The notes under the pieces were generated by a model. That model did not search any database, was not told where the DNA came from, and saw only the letters and a list, made by a program, of their open reading frames with translations. DNA of 64,000 bases from positions 43,779,034 to 43,843,033 of the forward strand of contig NC_133169.1 of NCBI RefSeq assembly GCF_040802235.1, in the 5' to 3' direction. Positions 47,680 to 60,361 of this stretch are shown here, piece after piece (positions within the stretch are counted from its first letter, which is position 1; each line of letters opens with the position of its first letter). Source of the stretch: Manis javanica (taxonomy: Eukaryota > Chordata > Mammalia > Pholidota > Manidae). The translations under genes and the position numbers were made by a program.

Positions 47680-48489
47680 CTGGGTAAGGATCAGGCAGGC
47701 TATGCAGGCGTGGGTATTGATAGGACTTTAGAGCAGGAAGGATGTCCTACACCTGCCCTGCAAAGGCACAAGAGTCATTTACCTCCTGGCTCCAAAGAGT
47801 CCCTATTCCACTCTGCTGGCTCGGTCGCGGGGGTTCCCTGAGGTTTGTGGCCTCTCTGGTCCCCACCCTCCTGACCTGAGTGCAGAGGGGGGCACAGAGA
47901 AGCTGGTTCAGTAGGTGGGTGCGTTAAAGCACATCACCTCAGGTCGTGTTGGCACAGCCCCCAAACATTCTTCCACCTGATGGTGTTCCCACCCGGGCTT
48001 CGGTGTGAACTCTCCCCAGGTGGCACCCATTTCCCGCCCTCGCCCAGCACCTGCTGTCCTTTCCCATTTGCTTCAGTCTCCAAACCTCACATTCCCTCCT
48101 CTGGGGGCAAGTGGGGGACACTGTCCCCTCCCCCACCCTAGGCTTCTGACTCCCAAACAGAATGGTTTTCTCCAGGGGACTTGCCGTCTGTTTGTCCTCT
48201 CTGGCTCCTAGGATCCTTCCTGGTTCTGCTCTAGGTGCCGAGTCTGAGAACTAAGATTCAGGAAATGACCTTCCTCCTACCCCCACCCCAGTTCCTCTGT
48301 CCTGGAGAAGGGGAACTTCTGCCTCTCCCCCAACCCATGCACATGCTACTGGCCTCTGGTTGGAGCCTGTTTATCGACCTGGAGACACCCAGCCTCCCCT
48401 CCTCCTTGATCTCAGTGTCTCAGGGGAGGTGTTGGGAGGGAGTCTTCACTTCCCAAGCACTCTGGCCCTTGGCTGGCTCCTCTTGCCCT
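47680..48489. other. KEL 5' side, no exon 1 recognised
   Basis: Upstream of exon 2 on the minus strand. No start-codon exon is evident. A G12 homopolymer and G-rich patch (47,287-47,315) within intron 3 nearby could be prone to sequence error. Confidence 0.4.
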
Positions 48490-48640
48490 GCTCTGTGCCT
48501 TTGCTCATGGAGTTATTTCCGGGATATTCTTTCCTCTCCTTCCTCGTATGATTGAAATCTTTCAGCTCCTTAGATTCTTAGGTCAAATGCTGCCTTACCT
48601 GGGCAGTCTTCCAGCTCTGCACCCATACCCCCTACTCCTG
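48490..48640 (+). mobile_element. L2-like fragment
   Basis: 'tctgtgcctttgctcatgga' and 'aggtcaaatgctgccttacc' resemble the sense L2 3' region. Confidence 0.45.
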
Positions 48641-48699
48641 AGTAGGAGCCCAAACTCCTCTTAGTATGTCAAAAACAGTGGTGGTGCAGGCAGGGCAGT

Positions 48700-49485
48700 G
48701 TGCAGAGAAGACCAACAAACCTGGTGGGAAGGTAAATTAGTTCAGTCATTGTGGAAAGCAGTATGGAGGTTCCTTATAAAATTAAAAATAGAAATACCAT
48801 TTGACCCCGGAATTCCACTCCTAGGAATTTACCTGAAGAATACAAGATTTCAGATTCAAAAATATTTATGCACCCCTATGTTTATTGCAGCACTATTTAC
48901 AATAGCCAAGATATGGAAGCAACCTAAGTGTCCATCAGTAGATGAGTGGCTAAAGATGATGTGGTACATATACACAATGGAATATTTTTCAGGCATAGTA
49001 AGATAACAAATCCTACTATTTGCAACAACATAGATGGGGCTAGAGGGTATTATGCTCAGTGAAATAAGCCAGGTGGAGAAAGACAAGTACCAAATGATGG
49101 CAAATGATTTCTCTCATTTGTGGAGTATAACAACAAAGCAAAACTGAAGGACCAAAACAGCAGCAGACTCACAGAACCCAAGAAGGGATTAGTGGTTACC
49201 AAAGGGGAGGGGTTGGGGAGGGTGGCTGGGGAGTGGGGAGGAGGGAGAAGGGGATTAAGGAGTATTATAATTAGTACAGACAATATAGGTAGGACATGGG
49301 GAAGGCAGTACAGCACGGAGAAGACAAGTAATGACTCTATAGCATCTTACTTTGCTGATGGACAGTGATTGCAGTTGGGGGAGGGAATTGGTAATATGGG
49401 TGAATGTTGAAACCACAATGTTGCTCATGTGAAACTTTCATAACCTTATATATCAATGATAGCTTAATTTAAAAAAATGACCAAC
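48700..49485 (+). mobile_element. 5'-truncated L1 3' end (copy 4)
   Basis: Begins inside the ORF2 C-terminal region (frame 48,698-49,006 reads CREDQQTWWEGKLVQSLWKA-like text) and continues through the same G-rich 3'UTR type as copies 1 and 2 to 'taatttaaaaaaatg' at 49,470-49,485. No retroviral extension. Confidence 0.85.
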
Positions 49486-50020
49486 TACCCAGGACACCCT
49501 GGCTTGCATCTTCATCTCCCTAATGACTGCAGACTCTAGTGGCAGGGACAGTCCCCTTTCACCTTCACATCCACCTAAGATGCTTCATAAATATTTGTAG
49601 GAATGAATGGCATTCTAAGCCAGAAATGCTCTTGCCCACATCATACTGAGTCTTCATCTTCCGTCTCAGTGAGCACATTTCACCTCTGTCCGTTGCTTGC
49701 CCATTGCAAGCAGAATTGGATTCATTAAGATGGTCACATGAATGACATGTTGCCAGTATGTCCCGAACACAACAGCACTCGCTGTGGTGCATGTGTTGGG
49801 ATGGAGGTAAAGATGCCTCAGGGCTGAAGACTAGAACAAAGCTGCTATGTCCCTGCGCCCGTGGAGGCCATACTGTAGAGCATCAAGAAAGCTGTGAAGA
49901 AAAATCAGGGCTTTGTGCGTTATCAAAGGTGGGGCTGAAGGCTTTGGAGGAAGAGTTTGACATGATGAAAATGGTAGCTACTAAAGGCTGCTGTGGTACT
50001 GGGGATCTGGACTGATGGGA
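49486..50020. other. no gene recognised
   Basis: Short frames on both strands only; no repeat named. Confidence 0.4.
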
Positions 50021-50180
50021 TAAGAGACAGGATAACAATTCTGTAACATCTTTCTGATAGATAGTAACTGCACTAGTTGGGGTGAGCATTTAATAATGTA
50101 GGGAACTGTCAAATCGCTTTCTCATATACTTGAAACTAATATACTGTTGTATATCAACTATACTTCAATATAAAAAGGGA
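50020..50180 (+). mobile_element. L1 3' terminus (laurasiatherian type)
   Basis: 'actgcactagttggggtgag', 'acttgaaactaatatactgt' and 'tatatcaactatacttcaat' form the terminal 150 bp of an L1 3'UTR. Confidence 0.75.
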
Positions 50181-51084
50181 CAAGAGACACAGTACCAGTT
50201 CGGTGGCACATGGTGAGTGATGAAGTGAGGTCCTGGCCCAGCGTGATGGCAGAGAGATAGAAACACATGGGAGGAAAATATTTAAAGGAAGGAAATAAAG
50301 TCATGGGAGCTGATTGGATGGTGGTGGCAGAATATAGAAGAGGCACAAATGAGTTTCACAGTTTATTCCCAGATGACCAGGAGAATAATGATGCCAGGGA
50401 TGGCAAAATTGGAATTTTAGTTGAAGGTTGGAACAGGGATCATCCTGTGAGCAAAATGCTGATCCAGGGTTTAGAGGTTTGGGTATATTTGGATACAAAT
50501 CGATTGTGCCCTCTCATACCCTCCCTTCCCTGGAATGTCCAGTAGTCTACCTGTGAACACCTGGCTTCCTTCACACCTGTTGCCTTCCCACTCCTTTTTT
50601 ACCAGTCAGGTCCTCTGGGCTGATGTTTCCCTGGAAAAATTATCATGGGGACAACTCGGGTTAGGTAAGAGCAGGTGTGCTGTGTGACATCAGCCTTGGG
50701 AACAGTCACTGTGGCCTAGGCTTGGGTTCGCTTTCTGCTAGAGAGCTGAACCAGCCACCCATCCCTACCTTGCCACCTCCTGGAGGCAGAGGAATCTCTA
50801 TTCTGGGAGCTGTCTCAGGAGCACACCTCCCCTTAGCTCCCATGTCCTGCTCTGCTGGGAGCAAGCACCCCCACGGCCATGCCCAGTCACACCATGCACA
50901 ACAGGTCAGTAGTCACCACCCAGCTCTAAGCACGGAGGGAGTTCCAGCTAGCAGGCACAGGCTTGTGGGGCAGGCCCGTGTTCATCTTTGCAGACCCTGC
51001 CTTCTGGTTGCTTTAACTGTTTTGTCTAGTCTACTCAAAGTTCAGGATATTTTGTTTGATACCTTAATAATATCAAAGTAATAA
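50181..51084. other. no gene recognised
   Basis: The frame 50,677-51,081 (+) has no known domain and low-complexity composition; I do not call it a gene. Confidence 0.4.
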
Positions 51085-51345
51085 TAATAATTATAACACC
51101 TATTTTTTACTGAGCATTTCCTATGTGCCAGGGTCTAATGGATGCTTTGCTTATATAGATTTTGCCACTTGGTCTTCACAGTAATTTCATGAGGGAGATG
51201 AGAGCTGTTTTTCCCAATTTACAAATGAGAGAATAGAGATACATAGAAGTACAGTAAACTTGCCCAAAGTTATAAAGTTAATAATTATCAGAGCTGGGAA
51301 ATGAGCCAAAGCTTTACCATGGAGCCTCGTAGTCATTAAGGTTCT
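51085..51345 (-). repeat. MIR SINE
   Basis: Reverse MIR: 'actgagcatttcctatgtgc', 'tttcccaatttacaaatgag', 'cagagctgggaaatgagcca'. Confidence 0.8.
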
Positions 51346-52114
51346 GTTTTGGGAAGTCTCTTCCTTCACGGCTTGACTGTGTTACATCACTGCCTTGAGG
51401 GCTATTATTCTTCAGACTCCAAAAAAAAGCTTCACTTTTGAGAGTCATGCCTTTGTTGTCTGTCCATAATCAGCCACCATGTACACCATGTCCATAATAA
51501 CCACCATGGTTAAATTATGAAAACCAAGGATGGGACATTTACCTACATATTGTGACACTCTTAGGTATGTACTTCAGTGGCAATTCACTTCTAAAATCAC
51601 CTAATGGCAGTGAAAACAGCTAAAGAGCTGCCTCCTAAGGAGCAATAAACCACATTCTGAACAAACCAGAGAAGTCTTGATGTCATAGGCAATGTTGGGG
51701 AGTTTGATAAGAAGAGGAAGAAACAGGTCACTGGGTTGGGTTTGGGGACATTCATCTTTCAAAAGAAGCCATATAAAGAACTGGGCATCACCTTTGGGAA
51801 AGAAGAATTTATGGCTTTTGAAACAATTTAAGTGACAAGTAGATGGACCGCTCTTAGTATTTTCATTTTCATATATACTTTTTCTTTTATAGATATGACT
51901 AGAATATATAATCCCTGCTCAATTAAATTAGTAAATCAATAAAAAATACATTTAACAGGTAACAGTTCGGTTGGTAATGAATATGGAAAACACTTGAAGG
52001 TAATCCCCAAAACACTGAAGTCTGAAATGTGTATATGTCAACATGACTCAAAGGGATGATCCTTATCTTTTTTTTCTTAGTATTTTTTCCATGTCAACCC
52101 TCCAGTCTTTATAT
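51346..52114. other. no gene recognised
   Basis: Nothing nameable. Confidence 0.4.
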
Positions 52115-52200
52115 AAGTGTATCAAATCACCACACTGTACATCTTAAACTTACACAATGTTATATGTCAATTATATCTCAATGAAGCTGGAAAGAAAAAA
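52115..52200 (+). mobile_element. L1 3' terminus, short
   Basis: 'accacactgtacatcttaaa' then 'tcaattatatctcaatgaag' and an A-rich end: last 85 bp of an older L1. Confidence 0.6.
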
Positions 52201-52389
52201 GATCACCCTTACCAGTGTGAGTGGGCCTCGTCCAATCTGCTGCCTGCTCCCATAGACCAGAAAGCTGGAGGACGGGCAAATTTGCTGTCATCACTTTACC
52301 TGAGACATCTGCCTTCTCCAGGCCTTGGACACCGGTCCTTCTGATTCTCAGGCCTTTGGACCAAAAGCCAATCCAAAAAAGGAGTAATT

Positions 52390-53160
52390 AATAAATTGGA
52401 CTTCATTAAAATAAAAATTTTTGCTGTGCAACAAACCATGTTAAGAGGAGAAATACTTTTCTCAAAAAATAAAAATTTTGAAAACCACATATCTGACAAT
52501 GACTAGTATCTAAAGTACATATTTTTAAAAACCTCTCAAAACTCAACATTAAAAAAATGAACAACCCGATTAGAAAATGGATAAATTAATCCAATTAGAA
52601 AATAGACATGGACAGGCATTTTTTCCTAAGAGGATATAAAGATGGCAAATTAGCACATGAAAAGATGTTCAATGTCATTAGTCATTAGATAAATGTGAAT
52701 TTGAATTTCAACAAGATATCACTGGTATGTATCAGAATTACTATAAATAGTGACACCAAATTCTGAGAAACCATATGACTCTACTTTGTTTGTGGAAATG
52801 TAAAATGGTAAAGCCACTCTAGAAAACGGTTTGACATTTTCATAAAAAACTACATATGCAACTACTATGTGACCCACCAATTCACTCCTGGGTATGTATT
52901 GCAAAGAAATAAAAACTTATGTTCACACGAAACGTGTACCCAAATATTGGCAGCAGCTTTATTCATAATAGACAAATTGGATACGACTCTGATGTCCTTC
53001 AACTGGTAGATGAACACACTATGAACAGCTTCCTATGTTGACAGACAGTAACTGCACTAGTTGGAGAGAGGATTTAATAATGTGGATAGCTGTTGAACCA
53101 CTGTGCTGTTTACTTGAAACCAATATAATATTTTGTATCAACTATACTTGAATAAAAAAT
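52390..53160 (+). mobile_element. old L1, ORF2 C-terminus and 3'UTR
   Basis: 'aaattggacttcattaaaat' (the WDYIKLK-type segment), 'cccaccaattcactcctggg' and '3'-terminal 'cttgaaaccaatataatatt' with an A/T tail at 53,145-53,175. Decayed. Confidence 0.7.
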
Positions 53161-53174
53161 GAATAAATAAATAA

Positions 53175-53620
53175 AGCAAACACACTACAGTAACCCATAC
53201 AGCGGAATAATACTCAGCAAATAAAAAGGAACAATCCATTTATGTCACATGGAAGAATCTCCAAAGAGTTATGTTGAATGAAAACATGTCAATCCCCAAA
53301 GATTACATACTATAATTCCACTTATGTAACATACTTTACATGCCAAAATTATAGAAATGGAGAGAGCAAATTAATGGTTGCCAGGGTTTAAGCAGGGGGA
53401 GGAGTAGGATGGATGTGGGGGTGGCTTTACAAGGCACATGAAGGATGCTGGTGGTGATGGAAATGTTCCGAAGGTTGACTGTATCAATGTCATATCAGTG
53501 TCAATATCCTGGCTGTGATATAGCTTTGCAAGATGTTACCACTGGGGGAAACTAAGTAGAGGGTACTGTGAATCTTCAAATATCTCAAAATTGAAAAAGC
53601 TAATTTAAAAATAGTTGTCA
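53175..53620 (+). mobile_element. old L1 3' part
   Basis: 'gcggaataatactcagcaaa' through 'tggttgccagggtttaagca' and 'caaggcacatgaaggatgct': another old L1 3' end following the previous one. Confidence 0.65.
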
Positions 53621-54426
53621 AATTGGAAGAGGTTCTATCATTGCCCCGTAGAGTGAACTGGATAATGTATCAGTCGGATTCTTTTTGCAAGCAACAGAAT
53701 CTACTCTACATAGTTTAGTCAGAAAGGGAATCTATTCAATGGTATTTGGAAGTTCACAACACCTGGGATGGGCAGAGACATATGCATCAAAAAGACCAGA
53801 ATGGCACCATGCTCTGGTCACTTCTGTGCCACCACTGTGGCCTAGACCCTGTGGCTCCCATCAGTGATGAGGGGAACAGACAGCAGAAGCCCTGGCACTA
53901 ATATTGCCCAAAGTTGATCCACACTACATACTCTGTTTCCTATATTTCACTTTGCATGTGTCTCTGACTGAGCCTGTGTCTGACTGCAGGAGAGGCGGGG
54001 GGTGGCATGGCCTGGCTTCCACAATGGAGAAGAGGGATTGATAATACGGGAAATTCCCCAAACACAGGAAGGTATTCAAAAGATATTTGTCAGCCACAAA
54101 TGTGACAAATGTACAACATAGGTATGATGCCATGTTTTGGAAAAAAAAAGATTATTTACTTTTTGAAAATTTAGATAAAACTTTCAAACACTGGTGAATA
54201 GGGTAGGTAGGGGAAGGAAGTGTGCCTCTTTGATAACTTATCCACTTTCCCCTTCAGTTCTTGTCATTCTCTATTTTTTTATCTAATATTGATATATTGT
54301 ATTTTTATTAAAAGTCATACATATTACTTACCTTTTTTATTGCATTCACTGTGCCTATCATTTCTAAATTTTAATGTTTTCTCCATTGCTATATATTCTC
54401 TTTTTTTCTCAACTTTATTTTTCATT
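53621..54426. other. no gene recognised; T-rich toward its end
   Basis: 53,670-53,930 looks like an unnamed old interspersed repeat. 54,220-54,426 is T-rich and forms the left flank of the composite L1. Confidence 0.4.
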
Positions 54427-54440
54427 CCCTTTTCTTTTTT
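54427..54440. repeat. candidate target-site duplication of composite L1, left
   Basis: CCCTTTTCTTTTTT, identical to 62,341-62,354; it extends to 17 bp with one mismatch. It encloses the whole L1 plus retroviral extension. It is pyrimidine-rich, so chance similarity cannot be excluded. Confidence 0.6.
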
Positions 54441-54477
54441 TCTTTTTTTTCCCTTTGAACATTTATTATGAGCCAAC
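54441..54477 (-). mobile_element. second, short 3' transduced piece with poly(A) signal
   Basis: Between the second and third A-tracts. On the minus strand it holds AATAAA (54,462-54,467) about 11 bases before the final A-tract, as expected for a further read-through event. Confidence 0.5.
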
Positions 54478-54486
54478 TTTTTTTTT

Positions 54487-54809
54487 AGGAGGGCATCTCT
54501 CATATTTATTGATCAAATTGTAGTTAACAACAATAAAATTCTGTATAGAGGGGTCAATGCTCAATGCATAGTCATTAATCCACCTCAAACCCAGTTCTCT
54601 TCAGTCTCCACTCTTCTGAAGCATAACGAACATGTTCTTACATGGTGAACGAATTCTTACATAGTGAATAAGTTCTTACATGGTGAACAGTACAAGGGCA
54701 TTCATCACCGAAACTTTCGGTTCTGATCACGCATTATGAACTATAAACAATCAGGTCAAATATGAATATTCATTTGAATTTTATACTTGATTTATATGTG
54801 GATCACACA
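54487..54809 (-). mobile_element. retroviral LTR part (U3-R), poly(A)-ended
   Basis: Minus strand. It begins TGTGTGATCC directly after a polypurine tract AAAGGGAGAA (54,811-54,820) and ends with AATAAA (54,505-54,510) 18 bases before an A-tract: the U3-R end of a retroviral RNA without U5. It contains a near-repeated 'ttcaccatgtaagaac' motif (three variants, 54,635-54,690). Confidence 0.7.
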
Positions 54810-55441
54810 TTTCTCCCTTTATTATTATTATTATTTTTATTTTTAATAAAATGCTGAAGTGGTAGGTAGATGCAAGATAAAGGTAGAAAACATAGTTCAG
54901 TGTTGTAAGAGAGCAATTGTAGATGATCAGGTGTGTGCCTGTAGACTATGTGCTAATCCGAGCTAGACAAGGGCATTAAAACATCCACGGATGCAGAAGC
55001 TTTCTCTCAACACAGGGTGGGGGTGAGGTTCTAAGCTTCACCACTGTTGTTCCCCAATTTCTCACCTGATGGCCCCCTGCGACTGTGCCTGTCTTAGGTT
55101 GTTCCTCCCTTGAGGAATCTTACCCGTCTCTGGCTAATCATTCATCTTACAGGGCCATACAGGGAAATGTAAAGTTGGTAAGTGAGAGAGAAGCCATATT
55201 GTTTGAAAAGGTTAGCTTTTTACTTCTTTGCAGATTTATGCCCTGTGGCTTCTATGCCCAGAAATTGTCTCGAGGTATCTTTACCACCTGGAGGAATTAT
55301 GATACTCGGTAAATTCGATATGAGGTACGAATTCTATTTAAGGGTTGTAATTAGGAAGGAAGAAGAAAAGCTATAGAGGTAGCATATGGAAGAAAACATG
55401 GGAGGATTGATTATTTCTTTGACATATCTTCTTGTAGAGTA

Positions 55442-55912
55442 CCTTAAGTATGTATAGGTTTTAAACTACTAACTAACTTGCGCACACATATTAACATAAT
55501 AGGAATACGGTGACATAAGCAAAGCAAATTTATAATTACCAGCCATCTCCAGTGAAGCCAAGAAAACCATTTAGGCACCCTAGGCATTTGTGAAAATTAG
55601 TCTATGATATGATGGATATTGTCCAACTGTACTTGAACTGTCTGAGAGAAGTCAGACAAATTAAAGCAACCCATTTCTGGGATCTGTTCACATCCCATAT
55701 GTTCTTTTAACTGTAGATAGTCTATAGTCATAAGATTTTGGAGCGCTACAACTTGCACCCCTCCCAACTCCTGATTGAGTTCCAACAGTACAGATCCGGT
55801 CAAATTCATTGTCTCACTGTATGCACATGCCAGCCTAGACATCTCCCTCCTCATTCCAATGGCAAGTCCGAGAAATGGTGTGGTGGACGCAGCCACAACC
55901 GCAGCATCGCCC
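55442..55912 (-). pseudogene. retroviral Env transmembrane-subunit remnant
   Basis: Minus strand. Open from about 55,912 to the TAA at 55,594-55,596. In order: an Ala/Val-rich fusion-peptide-like segment, a helical region with TGSVLLELNQELGG, then LQNLMTIDYL in the place of the conserved LQNR-type helix, then a disulfide loop GCEQIPEMGC that fits CX6CC except that the first cysteine of the pair is glycine. After the stop the same frame gives a tryptophan-rich stretch and a hydrophobic anchor (WLVIINLLCLC) to about 55,442. This is the gamma-type class I fusion architecture of retroviral TM. The surface subunit is not recognisable. The stop and cysteine loss argue against function in this copy. 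Confidence 0.75.
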
Positions 55913-56300
55913 GGATCCCTGTGGAAGCTTTTTGATGATCATGCCCCGGGACGAGTCCTCCAGAGAGTGCTGATGCCGGAAGCTCCTCCTCATATCATAT
56001 CTTAGTTCATTTTTCTGGGTAGCCAAGCTAGGCCTTGATCTTCTGCATAGAAACAAACAGACCCTTTGCTCACACTTGGACATGCCCTCTATACCACTGT
56101 GTAGAACTCATTGGAGGTCAGCACACAGGAACTGATTTTTATTTATTTATTTTTATTATGAGAAAGGAGTATTACCAGAAAAGAGTACCTCCATAGCTGA
56201 TCATCTGACACCATTTAAGTGATCAACATTAAGGATATTTAAAGCATGTGTTAATCTTTGATGTACCAATTGTTTTATCCTATCAAGGAGTAATCCCCCT

Positions 56301-56321
56301 TTTCTTTCTTTCTTTTTTTTT
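56301..56321 (-). terminator. internal L1 A-tract (end of canonical L1 3'UTR)
   Basis: On the minus strand A-rich with interspersed G, directly after the L1 3' terminal text that corresponds to the ends of copies 1 and 2. It marks where an ordinary L1 would end; retroviral sequence continues past it. Confidence 0.7.
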
Positions 56322-56689
56322 AATCTTTAAGCTACACTTACATGAAGAATACTATGTTTACTATGCTCTCCCCTCTATCAGGCCCCTCCTAAAAACCACA
56401 TTATGGTCACTGTTCATCAGCATAGCAAAATGTAGAATCACTACTTATCCTCTCTGTGTTGAACAACGCTCCCTCCCCTTTCTCCCTCCCCACCATGCAT
56501 GCTAATCTTAATAGCCCCCTTCTTCTTCCTCCCCCTTATCCCACCTTGCCCACCCATCCTCCCCAGTTCCTTTCCCTTTGGTACCTGTTAGTCCATTTTT
56601 GGGTTCTGTAATTCCGCTGCTGTTTTGTTCCTTCAGTTTTTCCTTTGTGCTTATACTCCTCAGATGAGTGAAATCATTTGGTATTTCTC

Positions 56690-59600
56690 TTACTCCGCTT
56701 GGCTTATTTCACTGAGCATAATACTCTCCAGCTCCATCCATGTTGCTGCAAATGGTAGGATATTTCCTCTTCTTATGGCTGAGTAGTATTCCATTGTGTA
56801 TATGTACCACATCTTCTTTATCCATTCATCTACCAATGGACATTTAGGTTGCTTCCAATTCTTGGCTGTTGTAAATAGCACTGCGATAAACATAGGGGTG
56901 TATCTGTCTTTCTCAAACTTGATTGCTGCGTTCTTAGGGTAAATTCCTAGGAGTGGAATTCCTGGATCAAATGGTAGGTCTGTTTTGAGCATTTTGATGC
57001 ACCTCCATACTGCTTTCCACAATGGTTGAACTAATTTACATTCCCACCAGCAGTGTAGGAGGGTTCCCTTTTCTCCACAGCCTTGAACATTTGTTGTTGT
57101 TTGTCTTTTGGATGGCAACTATCCTTACTGGTGTGAGGTGATACCTCATTGTAGTTTTAATTTGCATTTCTCTGATAATTAGCGATGTGGAGCATCTTTT
57201 CATGTGTCTCTTGGCCATCTGTATTTCTTTTTTAGAGAACTGTCTGTTCAGTTCCTCTGCCCATTTTTTAATTGAGTTATTTGTTTTTTGTTTGTTGAGG
57301 CGTGTGAGCTCTTTATATATTCTGGACGTCAAGCCTTATCGGATCTGTCATTTTCAAATATATTCTCCCATACTGTAGGGTTCCTTTTTGTTCTATTGAT
57401 GGTGTCTTACGCTGTACAGAAGCTTTTCAGTTTAATGTAGTCCCACTTGCTTATTTTTGCTGTTGTTTTCCTTGCCCGGGGAGATATGTTCAAGAAGAGG
57501 TCACTCATGTTTATGTCTAAGAGGTTTTTGCCTATGTTTTTTTCCAAGAGTTTAATGATTTCATGACTTACATTCAGGTCTTTGATCCATTTTGAGTTTA
57601 CCTTTGTATATGGGGTTAGACAAAGGTCCAGTTTCATTCTCCTACATGTAGCTGTCCAGTTCTGCCGGCACCATCTGTTGAAGAGACTGTCATTTTGCCA
57701 TTGTATGTCCATGGCTCCTTTGTCAAATATTAATTGACCATATATGTTTGGGTTAATTTCTGGAGTCTCTAATCTGTTCCACTGGTCTGTGGCTCTGTTC
57801 TTGTGCCAGTACCAAATTGTCTTGATTACTATGGCTTTGTAGTAGAGCTTGAAGTTGGGGAGTGAGATCCCCCCTACTTTACTCTTCTTTTTCAGGATCG
57901 CTTTGGCTATTCGTGGTCTTTGTTGTTTCCATATGAATTTTTGAATTATTTGTTCCAATTCATTGAAGAATGTTGCTGGTAATTTGATAGGGATTGCATC
58001 AAATCTGTATATTGCTTTAGGCAGGATGGCCATTTTGACGATATTAATTCTTCCTAGCCATGAGCAGGGGATGAGTTTCCATTTGTGAGTGTCCCCTTTA
58101 ATTTTTCTTAAGAGTGACTTGTAGTTTTCAGAGTATAAGTCTTTCACTTCTTTGGTTAGGTTTATTCCTAGGTATTTTATTCTTTTTGATGCAATTGTGA
58201 ATGGAATTGTTTTCCCGATTTCTCTTTCTATTGGTTCATTGTTAGTGTATAGGAAAGCTTCAGATTTCTGTGTGTTAATTTTGTATCCTGCAATTTTGCT
58301 GAGTGGAATCTTTAGGGTTTTTTATGTACAGTATCATATCATCTGCAAATAGTGATAGTTTAACTTCTTCTTTAGCAATATGGATTCCTTGTATTTCTTT
58401 GTTTTGTCTGATTGCCATGGCTAGAACCTACAGTATTATGTTAAATAACAGTGGGGAGAGTGGGCATCCCTGTCTGGTTCCCGATCTCAGAGGAAATGCT
58501 TTCAGCTTCTTGCTGTTCAGTATAATGCTGGCTATGGTTTTATCATATATGGCCTTTATTATGTTGAGGTACTTGCCCTCTATTCCATTTTGCTGAAAGT
58601 TTTTATCATGAATGGATGTTGACTTTTGTCAAATGCTTTTTCAGCATCTATGGATATGATCATGTGGTTTTTGTCTTTCTTTTTGTTGATGTGGTGGATG
58701 ATGTTGATGGATTTTCGAATGTTGTACCATCCTTGCATCCCTGGGATGAATCCCACTTGGTCATGGTGTATGATCCTTTTAATATACTGTTAAATTCTGT
58801 TTGCTAATATTTTATTGAGTATTTTTGCATCTACATTCATCAGGGACATTAGTCTCTAATTTTCTTTTCTGGTCGGGTCTTTGCCTGGTTTTGGTATTAG
58901 GGTGATGTTGGCTTCATAGAATGAGTTTGGGAGTATTCTTTCCTCTTCTATTTTTTTGAACACTTTAAGTAGAATGGGTATTATGTCTTCTCTGTGTGTC
59001 TGATAAAATTCCGAGGTAAATCCGTCCAGCCCCTGGGTTTTGTTCTTGGGTAGTTTTTTGATTACCGTTTCAGTTTCTTTGCTCGTAATTGGTTTGTTTA
59101 ACTTTTGTGTTTCTTCCTTGGTCAGTCATTGGAGGTTGTATTATTCTAGGAAGTTGTCCATTTCTTCTAGGTTTTCCAGCTTGTTGGCATATAGGTTTTC
59201 ATAGTAGTCTTTAATAATTCTTTGTATTTCTGTGGGGTCTGTTGTGATTTTTCCATTCTCATTTATGATTATGTAGATTTTTGTTGATTCTCTTTTTCTC
59301 TTAATAAGTTTGGCGAGAGGCTTATCTATTTTGTATATTTTCTCAAAGAAATATACTGCTTACAAATCAATGATTTGTTCATTGATCCATTGATTATTTA
59401 GAAGCATGTTGTTAAGCCTCCATGTGTTTGTGAGCCATTTTGTTTTCCTTGTAGAATTTATTTCTAGTTTTATACCTTTGTGGTCTGAAAAATTGGTTGG
59501 TAGAATTTCAATATTATGGAATTTACTGAGGCTCTTTTTGTGACCTAGTATGTGGTCTATTCTGGAGAATGTTCCATTTGCATTTGAGAAGAATGTATAT

Positions 59601-60193
59601 CCTGTTGCTTTTGGATGTAGAGTTCTATAGATGTCTGTTAGGTCCTTCTGTTCTAGTGTGTTGTTCAATGCCTGTGTGTCCTTACGTATTTTCTGCCCAG
59701 TGGATCTATCCTTTGGGGTGAGTGGTGTGTTGAAGTCTCCTAAGATGAATGCATTGCAGTCTATTTCCCTCTTTAGTTCTCTTAGTATTTGTTTCACAAA
59801 TGCTGGAGCTCCTGTGTTGAGTGCATATATAGTTAGAATGGTTATATCCTCTTGTTGGACTGAGCCCTTTATCATTGTGTAGTGTCCTTCTTTATCTCTT
59901 GTTACTTTCTTTGTTTTGAAGTCTATTTTGTCTGATATTAGTACTGCAACCCCTGCTTTCTTTTCACTGTTGTTTGCCTGAACTATGTTTTTCCATCCTT
60001 TGACTTTTAGTCTGTGCATGTCTTTGGGTTTGAGGTGAGTTTCTTGTAAGCAGCATATAGATGGGTCTTGCTTTTTTATCCATTCTATTACTCTGTGTCT
60101 TTTGATTGGTGCATTAAGTCCATTTACATTTAGGGTGACTATTGAGAGATATGTACTTATTGCCATTGCAGGCTTTAGATTCGTGGTTACCAA
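56690..60193 (-). pseudogene. L1 copy 3 ORF2 (endonuclease intact, RT interrupted)
   Basis: The endonuclease domain is open for 277 residues (59,360-60,193) with all expected catalytic boxes: LNVNGLN, CLQETHL, GDFNTPL, SRIDHILG and FSDHKGI. TAA ends the frame at 59,360. RT follows in broken frames; the FADD active site is intact as DNA (58,338-58,349). A long piece, 57,407-58,147 (246 residues), covers the region after RT. 57,036-57,332 and 56,690-57,118 cover the C-terminal segment with [14 protein letters not shown]. It could not make a full ORF2p. Confidence 0.88.
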
Positions 60194-60361
60194 AGGTTCA
60201 AGGTTAGCATCTTTAGTATCTTACTGCCTAACTTAGCTTACTTATTGAGCTGTTATATACACTGTCTGGAGATTCTTTTCTTCTCTCCCTTCTTATTCCT
60301 CCTCCTCCATTCTTCATATGTTGTATGTTTTGTTCTGTGCTCTTTTTAGGAGTGCTCCCAT

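Noticed and set aside
47777..47810. Possible KEL exon 1 with donor GTAAAT
   Set aside because: A donor-like site is present but there is no ATG or recognisable coding text before it.
50677..51081. 134-codon + frame
   Set aside because: Low-complexity composition, no domain, no splice context.
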